Source of the DNA: Alistipes sp. An66
Lineage (GTDB): Bacteria > Bacteroidota > Bacteroidia > Bacteroidales > Rikenellaceae
NCBI RefSeq assembly: GCF_002161445.1
Contig: NZ_NFHT01000003.1
Coordinates: 1 to 64,000 of the forward strand
Direction of reading: 5' to 3'
Length of the DNA stretch: 64,000 nt
Shown here: piece after piece, positions 54,230 to 63,023 of the stretch
Layout: each line of letters begins with the position of its first letter
Position numbering within the stretch: the stretch's first letter is position 1
The notes under the pieces: generated by a model
Databases searched by the model: none
Seen by the model: the letters and a program-made list of their open reading frames with translations, nothing else
What the model was told of the DNA's origin: nothing
Program-made: the position numbers and the translations under genes

Positions 54230-56371
54230 ATGAGAGCCAAATTTTCAGAACTCAGATACGAAGGAGACGGGCAGCCGAAGAGCTGCTGCGCCTCGAAAGG
54301 CTGCGGTCAGGTGGAACCGTGGCTCACGGCCGAACGCATTCCCGTCAAGGGAACCTACACGGCCGAAGATCTCGAAGGCATGGAGCACCTGAACTACGCC
54401 GCAGGTATCGCTCCGTTCCTGCGCGGACCCTATTCGACGATGTACGTCATGCGTCCGTGGACCATCCGCCAGTATGCCGGCTTCTCGACGGCCGAGGAGT
54501 CCAACGCCTTCTACCGCCGCAACCTCGCGGCCGGTCAGAAGGGTCTGTCGGTGGCCTTCGACCTCGCCACGCACCGCGGCTATGACGCCGATCACCCGCG
54601 CGTGGTGGGCGACGTCGGCAAGGCCGGTGTGTCGATCTGCTCCGTGGAGGACATGAAGGTCCTCTTCAACGGCATTCCGCTCGACAAGATGTCCGTCTCG
54701 ATGACCATGAACGGCGCCGTGCTGCCCGTTCTAGCCTTCTACATCGTCACGGGTCTCGAACAGGGCTGCACCCTCGACCAGCTGTCGGGTACGATCCAGA
54801 ACGACATCCTCAAGGAGTTCATGGTGCGCAACACCTATATCTATCCCCCCGAGTTCTCGATGCGCATCATCGCCGACATCTTCGAGTACACGTCGAAGAA
54901 CATGCCGAAGTTCAACTCGATCTCGATCTCGGGCTACCACATGCAGGAGGCCGGTGCCACGGCCGACATCGAGCTGGCCTATACGCTGGCCGACGGTCTG
55001 GAATACCTCCGCGCCGGCATCAACGCCGGGATGTCGATCGACGCCTTCGCACCGCGTCTGTCGTTCTTCTGGGCCATCGGCATGAACCACTTCATGGAGA
55101 TCGCCAAGATGCGCGCCGCACGTATGCTGTGGGCCAAGATCGTCAAGCAGTTCAACCCCAAGAACCCCAAGTCGCTCGCACTGCGCACCCACTCGCAGAC
55201 CTCGGGCTGGTCGCTCACGGAGCAGGATCCCTTCAACAACGTGGCCCGCACGGCCATCGAGGCCATGGGCGCCGCGCTGGGACACACCCAGTCGCTGCAC
55301 ACCAACGCCCTCGACGAAGCCATCGCCCTGCCGACCGACTTCTCGGCACGTATCGCCCGCAACACGCAGATCTACATCCAGGAGGAGACCTCCGTCTGCC
55401 GCGAGGTTGACCCGTGGGCAGGTTCCTACTACGTCGAGACGCTCACCAACGAGATCGCTCACAAGGCCTGGGAGCACATCCAGGAGATCGAGAAGCTGGG
55501 CGGTATGGCCAAGGCCATCGAGACCGGCATTCCGAAGATGCGTATCGAGGAGGCTTCGGCCCGCAAGCAGGCCCGCATCGACTCCGGCGAGGAGAAGATC
55601 ATCGGTCTGAACGAGTACCGCCTCGAAAAGGAGGCGCCGATCGACATCCTCGCCGTGGACAACACCGCCGTGCGCGAGAGCCAGATCAAGCGTCTGAAAG
55701 AGCTGCGCGCTTCGCGCGACGAGGCCGCCGTGAAGAGGGCCCTCGACGCCATCACCGAGTGCGTGAAGACCAAGCAGGGCAACCTGCTCGCGCTGGCCGT
55801 CGAGGCCGCCAAGGTCCGCGCCACGCTGGGTGAGATCTCCGATGCCTGCGAGGTGGTCGTAGGCCGCTACAAAGCCGTTATCCGTTCCATTTCAGGAGTT
55901 TATTCGTCAGAAGTGAAAAACGACAAATCCTTCGAGCACGCCAAGGAGCTGTGCGCCGAATTCGCCAAGAAAGAGGGCCGTCAGCCGCGTATCATGATCG
56001 CAAAACTCGGTCAGGACGGACACGACCGCGGTGCCAAGGTCGTGGCAACGGGTTATGCCGACATCGGCTTCGACGTCGACATGGGTCCGCTGTTCCAGAC
56101 CCCGGAGGAGGCCGCCAAGCAGGCCGTCGAGAACGACGTGCATGTGGTGGGCGTCTCGTCGCTGGCCGCCGGTCACCTGACGCTCGTGCCGCAGATCATC
56201 GCCGAGTTGAAGAAGCTCGGCCGTGAGGACATCATCGTCATCGTGGGCGGTGTGATCCCTCACCAGGACTACGACGAACTCTACCGCGACGGTGCCGCCG
56301 CCATCTTCGGCCCCGGTACGCCGATCGCCACGGCCGCCATCAAGATCCTCGAAATCCTGATGGAGGAGTAA
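54230..56371 (+). CDS. mutB: Methylmalonyl-CoA mutase large subunit
   Basis: The catalytic, adenosylcobalamin-binding alpha subunit, 713 aa. The substrate barrel (about 30-420) contains [35 protein letters not shown] and [19 protein letters not shown] in parts. The C-terminal cobalamin domain (about 575-713) has the base-off ligand motif D596-G-H598-D-R-G601 and later [13 protein letters not shown]. Conserved order behind mutA. The pair implies propionate formation or use; epimerase and decarboxylase genes are not in the window. Confidence 0.97.
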   Translation: MRAKFSELRYEGDGQPKSCCASKGCGQVEPWLTAERIPVKGTYTAEDLEGMEHLNYAAGIAPFLRGPYSTMYVMRPWTIRQYAGFSTAEESNAFYRRNLAAGQKGLSVAFDLATHRGYDADHPRVVGDVGKAGVSICSVEDMKVLFNGIPLDKMSVSMTMNGAVLPVLAFYIVTGLEQGCTLDQLSGTIQNDILKEFMVRNTYIYPPEFSMRIIADIFEYTSKNMPKFNSISISGYHMQEAGATADIELAYTLADGLEYLRAGINAGMSIDAFAPRLSFFWAIGMNHFMEIAKMRAARMLWAKIVKQFNPKNPKSLALRTHSQTSGWSLTEQDPFNNVARTAIEAMGAALGHTQSLHTNALDEAIALPTDFSARIARNTQIYIQEETSVCREVDPWAGSYYVETLTNEIAHKAWEHIQEIEKLGGMAKAIETGIPKMRIEEASARKQARIDSGEEKIIGLNEYRLEKEAPIDILAVDNTAVRESQIKRLKELRASRDEAAVKRALDAITECVKTKQGNLLALAVEAAKVRATLGEISDACEVVVGRYKAVIRSISGVYSSEVKNDKSFEHAKELCAEFAKKEGRQPRIMIAKLGQDGHDRGAKVVATGYADIGFDVDMGPLFQTPEEAAKQAVENDVHVVGVSSLAAGHLTLVPQIIAELKKLGREDIIVIVGGVIPHQDYDELYRDGAAAIFGPGTPIATAAIKILEILMEE

Positions 56372-56394
56372 TCCGGTAATCCAATGCCTTTCCG

Positions 56395-56426
56395 ATCCCC
56401 TTCGGCCCGCGCCGGAGGGGATTTTT
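56395..56426 (+). terminator. Terminator after mutB
   Basis: ATCCCCTTCGGC pairs with GCCGGAGGGGAT (one G-T wobble) around CCGC, then T residues. Confidence 0.85.
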
Positions 56427-56432
56427 CGTATG

Positions 56433-56471
56433 AAAAAACCAAAGCGCCGCCGCCCGCAAAGGGCGACGGCG
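56433..56471 (-). terminator. Terminator of the minus-strand lipoprotein gene
   Basis: On the minus strand CGCCGTCGCCC pairs with GGGCGGCGGCG (one mismatch) around TTTGC and leads to GCTTTGGTTTTTT. Confidence 0.7.
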
Positions 56472-56521
56472 ACGGTCTGCCGAGGGATTTTCCGAAAGAT
56501 TTTCCGAAAACTGCCGGAGAA

Positions 56522-57070
56522 CTACTCCTGCGCGGGCAGGTTCTCGGGGATAAACGGCGACTGGTATTTGACCACCGCACCGATAATTCCGCCGCCCGTC
56601 GAGGTGAGGTAGTTCATCACATAAACGCGGCAATAGTTATATCCATCCAAAGTCGGCTTCTTATCCTGATCATATTGGGATGACGTTCGAAGAATATATC
56701 CATACCCCGGTAATACAGCCGTTTTACTGGCCCAACCGGTCTCCGGACGCTCCCGGATATTCCCCAGTCCGGCCACCTTCCCGATACAAACTACATCACC
56801 TTGACCAGTCAGATTATCGGCATCATCAATCCAAAAATAAGATGAATAAAACAATCCATTACTGGAAGAATACCCATATCCGTCCGGATACACTTTGGTC
56901 TGCCCATTATTGGCGTTTCTCATCTGCACCGTTACCGTTCCCTCCGGATCGGGAACCGCCTTGCCCCCGTTGCCACCCGTCGCTCCATCGTCGTCCTTGT
57001 CGCAGGAGACCATACCCAGAAGCACCGCGCACAGCAGGGCGGCCGCTCCTCTTTGTAAAATACGTTTCAT
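56522..57070 (-). CDS. Hypothetical lipoprotein
   Basis: A 182-aa secreted lipoprotein: [19 protein letters not shown] then lipobox MVSC and an acidic linker ([13 protein letters not shown]). The remainder looks like one beta-rich domain with [57 protein letters not shown] and a C-terminal [15 protein letters not shown]. It resembles a Bacteroidetes-specific lipoprotein family of unknown function (possibly DUF5036, from memory only). The middle of the gene is clearly less GC-rich than its neighbours, which suggests a recently acquired or weakly constrained gene. Confidence 0.75.
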
Positions 57071-57143
57071 AAAGCATTGAATTTTCGGGCTCTCCAACTC
57101 CCAAAGAGCCAACCACAAAAAAAGAAAGCGTGGAATTGAAATC

Positions 57144-57239
57144 CTATTCACGTAAGGCAGGCTCTGGTAAACCCTTGAAAACTAAATAGGCGCAACTCCA
57201 CGCCACAACACATAGTGACGTAGAAATAACCATGCCCAT
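57144..57239 (-). CDS. Possible 31-residue membrane peptide
   Basis: The frame reads [20 protein letters not shown] followed by [11 protein letters not shown] and a TAG, giving one hydrophobic segment and a short polar tail. The same frame is open about 20 codons further upstream without a start codon, which could mean a truncated longer gene. There is no clear ribosome-binding site. It precedes the lipoprotein gene by 73 nt on the same strand. Unproven. Confidence 0.3.
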   Translation of the reverse strand: MGMVISTSLCVVAWSCAYLVFKGLPEPALRE

Positions 57240-57393
57240 TCCCGTTTTCAAATGAAATTTACCAGATTTCGCCTTACGGAGAATAGCATTTACGCTTTCG
57301 CGTAAAAATCAAACATGTTGCAGCCCCTCGGAACTGCGCTGTAAAGATACAAAAAAACGGCATTCCCCCACCCAAAACAGCCGTCCGCCGCAC

Positions 57394-57434
57394 AAAAAAA
57401 CCGGGCATCCCGACCCGCAGTCGGAATGCCCGGC
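57394..57434 (-). terminator. Terminator of the alcohol dehydrogenase gene
   Basis: On the minus strand CCGGGCATTCCGAC pairs with GTCGGGATGCCCGG (one mismatch) around TGCGG and is followed by seven T residues. Confidence 0.9.
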
Positions 57435-57456
57435 AGAATTTCCGTCCCGGAAGCGT

Positions 57457-58599
57457 TTACAGGCAGGCTTCCAGGATCCGGCGGGCCATCGCCCCGTCGA
57501 CATTCCCGGCCTCGCCGTGGTGCACGCCCGAAGCCGTGAAGCGGCGCTCGATCTCGGCGATCGTCGCCTCGCCGATCCCCTCCTCCGAGAGGCGCGTCGA
57601 GAGCCCCAGCGAGCGGAAGAACTCCTCGGTCCGGGCGATCGTCCGGTCGATGCGCTCCTCCTCCGTGCCGCCGGTGATGCCCCAGATCCGCTCGCCGAAC
57701 TGCAACAGCTTGCCGTGCTTCTGGCCGCGCAGCGTACGCAGCGTGCCGTTGATCACGATGGCCAGCGTCGCGCCGTGCGTCAGTCCGTGCAGCGCCGTCA
57801 GCTCGTGGCCGATCATGTGCGTCGCCCAGTCCTGCGTCACGCCCATGCGGATCATGTCGTTCAGCGCCAGCGTCGCCGAAAGCATGTACTCCGACATCGT
57901 GTCGTAGTCGCGCTCGTCGCCCAGCGCCCGCGGCGCAATCTCCACCACCGTATGCAGGATCCCCTCGGCCCAGCGGTCCATCAATCGCGACTGCCCCGGC
58001 GTGGTCATGTACTGTTCCAGCACGTGCACGAACGTGTCGGCCAGTCCGCAGGCGATCTGCCGCTTCGGCAGCGAGTAGAGCGTCTCCGGATCGAGGATCG
58101 AGAAGACCGGATAGTTGCTGTAAAAGGCGTATTTCTCCTGCGTCTCGTAGCGCGAGATCACCGCCCCGCTGTTCATCTCGGAGCCCGTGGCGGCCATCGT
58201 CAGCACCGTGGCCAGCGGAACGGTCTTCGGACAGCTCCCTTTGAGCACCAGCTCCCAGGCATCCCCCTCGTAGAGCAGACCCGCGGAGATGAGCTTCGTG
58301 CCGTCGATCACCGACCCGCCGCCCACGGCCAGCAGGAAGTCGACCTTCCGCTCCTTGCCCAGGGCGATCGCCTTGCGCAGGGTCTCGACCGAGGGGTTGG
58401 CCTCGATGCCCCAGAACTCGACGAATTCACGCCCCGCAAGGGCCTTCACAACCTGTTCGTAGACGCCGTTGCGTTTGACACTGCCCCCGCCGAAGGTGAT
58501 CATGAGGCGTTTGTCGGCCGGAATGAGTTCCGGCAGTCGGGCGATCTGTCCCTTTCCGAAAACCAGTTTCGTGGGATTCTGATAGATGAAGTTGTTCAT
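57457..58599 (-). CDS. Iron-type alcohol dehydrogenase (YqhD/BDH-like)
   Basis: A 380-aa group III, metal-dependent NAD(P)H dehydrogenase that probably reduces aldehydes. The N-terminal nucleotide domain has PTKLVFGKGQIARLPELIP, ITFGGGSVKRNGVYEQV and LLAVGGGSVIDGTK. Metal-site residues lie in ACGLADTFVHVLEQY and HMIGHELTALHGLTHGATLAIV, where the conserved His residues are intact. Length and motifs match butanol dehydrogenase/YqhD proteins; the actual aldehyde is not predictable. It is monocistronic with its own promoter and terminator. Confidence 0.92.
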   Translation of the reverse strand: MNNFIYQNPTKLVFGKGQIARLPELIPADKRLMITFGGGSVKRNGVYEQVVKALAGREFVEFWGIEANPSVETLRKAIALGKERKVDFLLAVGGGSVIDGTKLISAGLLYEGDAWELVLKGSCPKTVPLATVLTMAATGSEMNSGAVISRYETQEKYAFYSNYPVFSILDPETLYSLPKRQIACGLADTFVHVLEQYMTTPGQSRLMDRWAEGILHTVVEIAPRALGDERDYDTMSEYMLSATLALNDMIRMGVTQDWATHMIGHELTALHGLTHGATLAIVINGTLRTLRGQKHGKLLQFGERIWGITGGTEEERIDRTIARTEEFFRSLGLSTRLSEEGIGEATIAEIERRFTASGVHHGEAGNVDGAMARRILEACL

Positions 58600-58619
58600 G
58601 GCGAAAAATTTTGTTGTTA

Positions 58620-58627
58620 CAAAGATA
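58620..58627 (-). promoter_or_regulatory. -7 box of the alcohol dehydrogenase gene
   Basis: The minus strand reads TATCTTTG, 20 nt before the ATG. Confidence 0.6.
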
Positions 58628-58714
58628 ACAAATCCCGGGCAACAATAGCACCCCGCGCAAAAGTTTTCGCAATCCGGGCATCGGGCGTCAGGCGGGACGG
58701 AAGCCGGGAAACGG

Positions 58715-58747
58715 GACGGGCCGACGTTCTGAAAACGTCGGCCCGTC
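58715..58747. terminator. 14-bp perfect hairpin downstream of ppiD
   Basis: GACGGGCCGACGTT pairs with AACGTCGGCCCGTC around CTGAA. T-runs are poor on both strands, so it may be a weak terminator or an RNA 3'-end stabiliser for ppiD. Confidence 0.6.
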
Positions 58748-58808
58748 TCGTTATTGGCCACTCCTTCCCGCACCGCAAAGGTGAAAGAAGGTTCCCATAT
58801 TCCGTCCG

Positions 58809-60839
58809 TTAGAAATACTTGCCGCGCAGGTCCTGAATCTTGGCCATCTGCTGAACGGCCTGCATGGCGAACTGCTGTGCCATGCTCTCGGCCGTAGCCT
58901 GTGCACGGACCTTCTCGGCCTCGGCGGTCTGCTTGTCCGCGGTCTGCACATCCTCCACCTGGAAGACATACACGCCCGACATGCCCTTCACCGGAGCCGA
59001 CAGGGCACCCTTCTCCGAAGCGGCGATCGCACCCACCAGACGCGGCTCGACACCCACGCCGTCGATGTAGAACGAGCCGAACGTCACGCCCGAGAAGTCG
59101 CCGACCTCCGAACCGAGGCTCGAAGCCTGCTCGGCAAGGGTCGCACCCGAGAGTTCCTTGACGATGTAGTCGTATTTCTTGTCGCGCAGCACCTGCGAAC
59201 GAACCTGTGCGGCGACCTTTTCCAGCGGAGCGTAGTCGTTGTCGTCGATCTCCGTCAGCATGGCGATCACGTAGTCCTTGCCCACGGTGAAGATCTCCGA
59301 AACGTCGCCGACCTCGGCGCCGTATGCCCAACGGGCCACGTCGCGCGAATCTTCCAGACCGCGGATCGTGCGGTCGCCCTGTGCGAGACGCGCCACACGC
59401 GGCGTCACGGCCGCCGTCGACGCGGCATCGGCAAAGGCCTCCGAAGAGCCCTTGGCGTTGACCATGAACGACCCGGCCTGGTTGTGGATATCCCGGCGCG
59501 TATCGGCCGAAGCCTCCACCGGATAGGTGATCGACGCCACCTGGATGTGTTTCGTGGGTTTGTCGGCGCGGTAGACCTGCATCAGCTGGATGGCATCGCC
59601 CGAAGCGATCTTCACGATGTCGCCCTTCTTTGCCCCGGCCAGCGCCTCGGCAAACTCACCCGTGAAGGCCGAGAACGGCAGAACTCCCACCTCGCCGCCA
59701 TTGGCCGCCGTAGCGTCGTAAACCGAATACCGGGCTGCGGCTGCGGCAAAATCACCGCCCTTCCGCAAGGCCGTCAGCAGGCTGTCGGCCAACGTCTCCT
59801 CCGTGTAGGGCAGCACGATGTGGCGGATGCCGACCGAGTCGGGCGCCATCTTCGCATCCAGCACGCGGGCCATCGTCCACTCGTTGTTCTTCAATACGGG
59901 ACCGTACATCTTACCGTCCATCAGCGCCTTCGCCTCCTCGTCGGAGAGCTGCGAAGCCGTCACGTAGCTCTCGGCGATCCGCCCGTTGCGGTTCGCACGG
60001 ACGAACGCACGCACCTCCTCCGCGGCGGCGAACTCTTTGCCGACCTCGGCTGCCTTGTTTTCCAGAGCCAGCAGGTCGTCGTCCGTGGGCGACACCTCGA
60101 AGACCACATACGAAAGCGTCCGCGACGGCGTCTGCTTGAACTGATCCTTATGGCTGTTGTAGTAGGATTTCAGGTCCGACGACGACACGGCGATGAGCGA
60201 GTCGGGAACTGCCGAGTACTTCTTGCCGGCCCATTTGCCCGAGAAGGTCTCGTTCGCGCCCTTGACGCCCTGCGCAATTTCCAGCGCATTGACGTACACG
60301 CCGCCCTTCACCAGTCCGTAGAACTTTTGAAGCTCGCGTTCCAGACACGCCTGCTCGTTGAGCTGGGCCCACATCTGGGCGGCCTGCGGGTTCGACTCGG
60401 CCTGGGCCAGGAACTGGTTCACGGCCTCCACGTTGTACTGCCCCGTGCGCGGATCCGCAAAGGCCGAATAGAAGGCCTGCGAGGGCTGCTGACCGCTGAC
60501 CATCGCCAGACGCTCCGGCTCCGTCACACGGAGCCCCATGCGTCCGAAGCCCGGAGTCAGCACGTGGTCGGCAATCAGCGACTGCCATACGGCATTCGCC
60601 AGCATGGCCGACTGCTGCTCGTCGCTCTCCTGGACGTTGTTCTGCGCCTTGATCTGCTCGTAACGGTCGTAGTATTCCGAATAGTTGATCTTCTCGCCGT
60701 CGATCACCCCGACGCGCGGATCATTGCCCGAAAATCCCATCTCGGTTTTCAGGGAGAGGATGAATGCCAAGAGCGCCAGTGCGATGATGATCGAAAGCAC
60801 GACGCCGAACTTGGTCCGTAAGGTGTTTAAACTTGCCAT
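58809..60839 (-). CDS. PpiD-like periplasmic peptidyl-prolyl isomerase
   Basis: A 676-aa membrane-anchored chaperone/foldase. One N-terminal transmembrane helix (about 12-30) is followed by a SurA_N-like helical region (about 40-200, VGVIDGEKINYSEYYDRYEQ), a parvulin domain around 340-450 (GIRHIVLPYTEETLADSLLTALRKGGDFAAAAARYS, GGEVGVLPFSAFTGEFAEAL, in parts) and a second related stretch near 500-640. It folds outer-membrane and secreted proteins. Next to lptC and the CorC/GldE-like gene, an arrangement conserved in the order. Confidence 0.92.
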   Translation of the reverse strand: MASLNTLRTKFGVVLSIIIALALLAFILSLKTEMGFSGNDPRVGVIDGEKINYSEYYDRYEQIKAQNNVQESDEQQSAMLANAVWQSLIADHVLTPGFGRMGLRVTEPERLAMVSGQQPSQAFYSAFADPRTGQYNVEAVNQFLAQAESNPQAAQMWAQLNEQACLERELQKFYGLVKGGVYVNALEIAQGVKGANETFSGKWAGKKYSAVPDSLIAVSSSDLKSYYNSHKDQFKQTPSRTLSYVVFEVSPTDDDLLALENKAAEVGKEFAAAEEVRAFVRANRNGRIAESYVTASQLSDEEAKALMDGKMYGPVLKNNEWTMARVLDAKMAPDSVGIRHIVLPYTEETLADSLLTALRKGGDFAAAAARYSVYDATAANGGEVGVLPFSAFTGEFAEALAGAKKGDIVKIASGDAIQLMQVYRADKPTKHIQVASITYPVEASADTRRDIHNQAGSFMVNAKGSSEAFADAASTAAVTPRVARLAQGDRTIRGLEDSRDVARWAYGAEVGDVSEIFTVGKDYVIAMLTEIDDNDYAPLEKVAAQVRSQVLRDKKYDYIVKELSGATLAEQASSLGSEVGDFSGVTFGSFYIDGVGVEPRLVGAIAASEKGALSAPVKGMSGVYVFQVEDVQTADKQTAEAEKVRAQATAESMAQQFAMQAVQQMAKIQDLRGKYF

Positions 60840-60889
60840 ATGAATCTTAATTATTCGTTTTGTTCCCTATTCTGTTCCGAAAGATCAGC

Positions 60890-60897
60890 CAAAGGTA
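60890..60897 (-). promoter_or_regulatory. -7 box of ppiD
   Basis: The minus strand reads TACCTTTG, 50 nt before the ppiD ATG in the gap behind the CorC-like gene, so ppiD can be transcribed separately. Confidence 0.6.
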
Positions 60898-60929
60898 GTA
60901 AAATATTCGCAAATAGACCTATATATGCG

Positions 60930-62192
60930 TTACAATTTTTTCACCCGCGCCAACTCGATCCGCGACCGCGTGGTGCGCAGAATCCGCAGTTGCAGATTTC
61001 CGATGAATACCGTCTCCCCGGCACCCGGTATCCCTTCGTAATGGTAGATGATGAAGCCCGCCAGCGTGTCGTACTCGCGGCTCTCCTCGATCCCCAGACC
61101 GTAGCGCTCGTTCAGGTACTTCACTTCCAGACGGCACGAGAAGACGTATTCATCCGCACCCACCTGCTTCTCCACCAGGTCCGGCACGTCATGCTCGTCC
61201 TCGATCTCGCCGAAGATCTGTTCCAGCACGTCTTCCAGCGAGATGATGCCCGCCGTACCCCCGAACTCGTCGATCACCACGGCGATGTTCGACCGGTGCT
61301 TGATGAAGTTTTCCAGCACCAGCTGCAACGGCAAGGTCTCCGGGACGAAATTCACCTCCATCATCACGTCGGAAATCCGCTCCGGACGGGTGAAAAGACT
61401 CTTCGAGTTCACGTAGCCGATGATGTTGTCGATCGACTTCCGCCAGACGAAAATCCGCGAATACTTCGACTCCACGAATCGCGCCGTCAGCTGTTCGATC
61501 GTCGTGTCGTCGATGTCCACCGCCTCGACATCCACGCGCGGGACCATGCAGTCGCGCACGCGCAGGTCGGCGAAATCCAGTGCGTTCTGGAAGAGTTTCA
61601 ACTCGTTGTCCGGCTCCGAATGCGCCTCCTGACCGCTCGCGTCGAGCAGCGCCGCGAGGTCCTCGCGGTCGAAACTCGGCGTGATGTTCTTCTCCTCGAC
61701 CCGGCGGCCCAGCAGGCGCAGAATCCCGTGCGACAGCAGCGTCGTGAAGCGAGCTACGGGATAGAGCAGAATGTAGAAGAAGTAGATCACCGGAGCCAGC
61801 ACCCGGTAGTAGAAATTGGGATCGTTGCGGAAGACCGACTTGGGAAGAAACTCCGCAAAGAAGATGATGATGACCGTCGATACGGCCGTATCGATGGCCA
61901 CCGAACCCTCGCGGGCCAGTTCCGCCCAGCCCAGCCCGGCGTAGATCTCCCGCAGCAGCATCGACATCGCCAGCGAATAGATCACCAGCGCGATGTTGTT
62001 GCCCACGAGAATCGTCGTGATGTACTGGCCCGGATGACGGGCGAAGACCTCGGCGATGCTGTCGAACATCCGGCTCTGCTTGCGGTCGATTTCCAGTTTG
62101 AGCCGGTTCTTGCTCGTAAAGGCGATCTCCATGCCCGAGAAGAAGGCCGAGAGCAGCAGCATGAAGACTATCAGAAGAATAATGGTCAGCAT
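60930..62192 (-). CDS. CNNM/CorC-family (hemolysin-like, GldE-like) membrane protein
   Basis: A 420-aa protein with an N-terminal DUF21 membrane domain (four hydrophobic segments, about 3-170; LSAFFSGMEIAFTS is the family opening), a CBS pair (about 205-325; VRDCMVPRVDVEAVD and NIAVVIDEFGGTAGIISLEDVLEQIFGEI, in parts) and a C-terminal CorC/HlyC domain (about 340-415). Such proteins are linked to Mg/Co efflux; the gliding-motility protein GldE is the Bacteroidetes relative. The start at MLTIILLIVF is used; the longer frame upstream is shadow of lptC. It starts 5 nt after lptC. Confidence 0.92.
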   Translation of the reverse strand: MLTIILLIVFMLLLSAFFSGMEIAFTSKNRLKLEIDRKQSRMFDSIAEVFARHPGQYITTILVGNNIALVIYSLAMSMLLREIYAGLGWAELAREGSVAIDTAVSTVIIIFFAEFLPKSVFRNDPNFYYRVLAPVIYFFYILLYPVARFTTLLSHGILRLLGRRVEEKNITPSFDREDLAALLDASGQEAHSEPDNELKLFQNALDFADLRVRDCMVPRVDVEAVDIDDTTIEQLTARFVESKYSRIFVWRKSIDNIIGYVNSKSLFTRPERISDVMMEVNFVPETLPLQLVLENFIKHRSNIAVVIDEFGGTAGIISLEDVLEQIFGEIEDEHDVPDLVEKQVGADEYVFSCRLEVKYLNERYGLGIEESREYDTLAGFIIYHYEGIPGAGETVFIGNLQLRILRTTRSRIELARVKKL

Positions 62193-62197
62193 GGAAG

Positions 62198-63001
62198 TCA
62201 GTTTTGGGATTGCGGACGAGCACTTCCGGCCGGCTCTCCGGACGCCTCGATGGCATACATCGGAATCTCCGGGCGTGCAGCCGATCCGGGTTGCGCCGGA
62301 CGTTCGGACGACGTCGGCTGTGCGGAAGCTCCGGAAGCGGCAGAACGTGCCGGTTGTGCCGGTTGTACCCGCGCTCCGGAGGGCGTCGGAGGCTCCGACG
62401 CCGAGTCCGACGCCACGGAATCGGTCCCCTGTTTCATCTCGACCTCCATGCGTCCCTTCATGCGGCGGAAACGCCACTCCTTGAACTCCTCGTCGGACTC
62501 GAAACCTTCGCCGATGAAGACATCCCGGCCGTTGTTCTGTACGATCTTCGAATCCACGTTCGAATAGATCTTGCCCGTGCGGGCGTTCCAGAAAAGCTGT
62601 TGCGTATAGAGGGTCTTGCCGTCGGATTTCTCCACCACGACATTTCCCTTGGCCTCCCACAGCTCCCGTTTCTCATAGTAAATGGCATAGTTGGCCGTCA
62701 GTACGGCATCCACCGACGAGAGCGAGTCGTCCTGATAGGTCGTGATCTTGATTCCCTTGCGGAACTCCCGATAGGGTTCGCGCGCCAGCGTATAGCCTTC
62801 GAGAAGCGGCGTGACGAAATGGTACGATCGGCTGCCGTTCTGCGAGTTGATAATCGACAGATTCTCGCTGTATTCGGTCATCATCGCCTCCTCGGCGGCC
62901 GACGGCTTCCCGCTGTCGGTCTCCCCGCAGGAGAATAGCAAGATAGCACTCCCCGCTGCGGAGAGTGCTACCCGGACGTATTTTGTCAAGCCTTTTCCCA
63001 T
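62198..63001 (-). CDS. lptC: LPS export protein LptC
   Basis: The periplasmic bridge component of the LPS transporter. A lipoprotein signal ends LLFSC (Cys25), unlike the transmembrane anchor of E. coli LptC but usual in this phylum. The LptC beta-jellyroll spans about 35-195 (YHFVTPLLEGYTLAREPYREF, TANYAIYYEKRELWEAKGNVVVE and FWNARTGKIYSN, in parts). Residues about 204-267 are an Ala/Pro/Ser-rich low-complexity tail. It sits between the TPR gene and the CorC-like gene. Confidence 0.92.
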   Translation of the reverse strand: MGKGLTKYVRVALSAAGSAILLFSCGETDSGKPSAAEEAMMTEYSENLSIINSQNGSRSYHFVTPLLEGYTLAREPYREFRKGIKITTYQDDSLSSVDAVLTANYAIYYEKRELWEAKGNVVVEKSDGKTLYTQQLFWNARTGKIYSNVDSKIVQNNGRDVFIGEGFESDEEFKEWRFRRMKGRMEVEMKQGTDSVASDSASEPPTPSGARVQPAQPARSAASGASAQPTSSERPAQPGSAARPEIPMYAIEASGEPAGSARPQSQN

Positions 63002-63023
63002 GAAGAGACGGGTCGCGGATGAA

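Larger units (their letters stand above)
57071..57456. other. AT-rich intergenic region upstream of the lipoprotein
   Basis: Low GC for the window. On the minus strand a variant -7 box TATCTTTA lies near 57341-57348. A 52-codon stretch in one frame (about 57144-57302) is open but only its last part begins with ATG; see the small ORF. No RNA gene is recognised. Confidence 0.4.
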
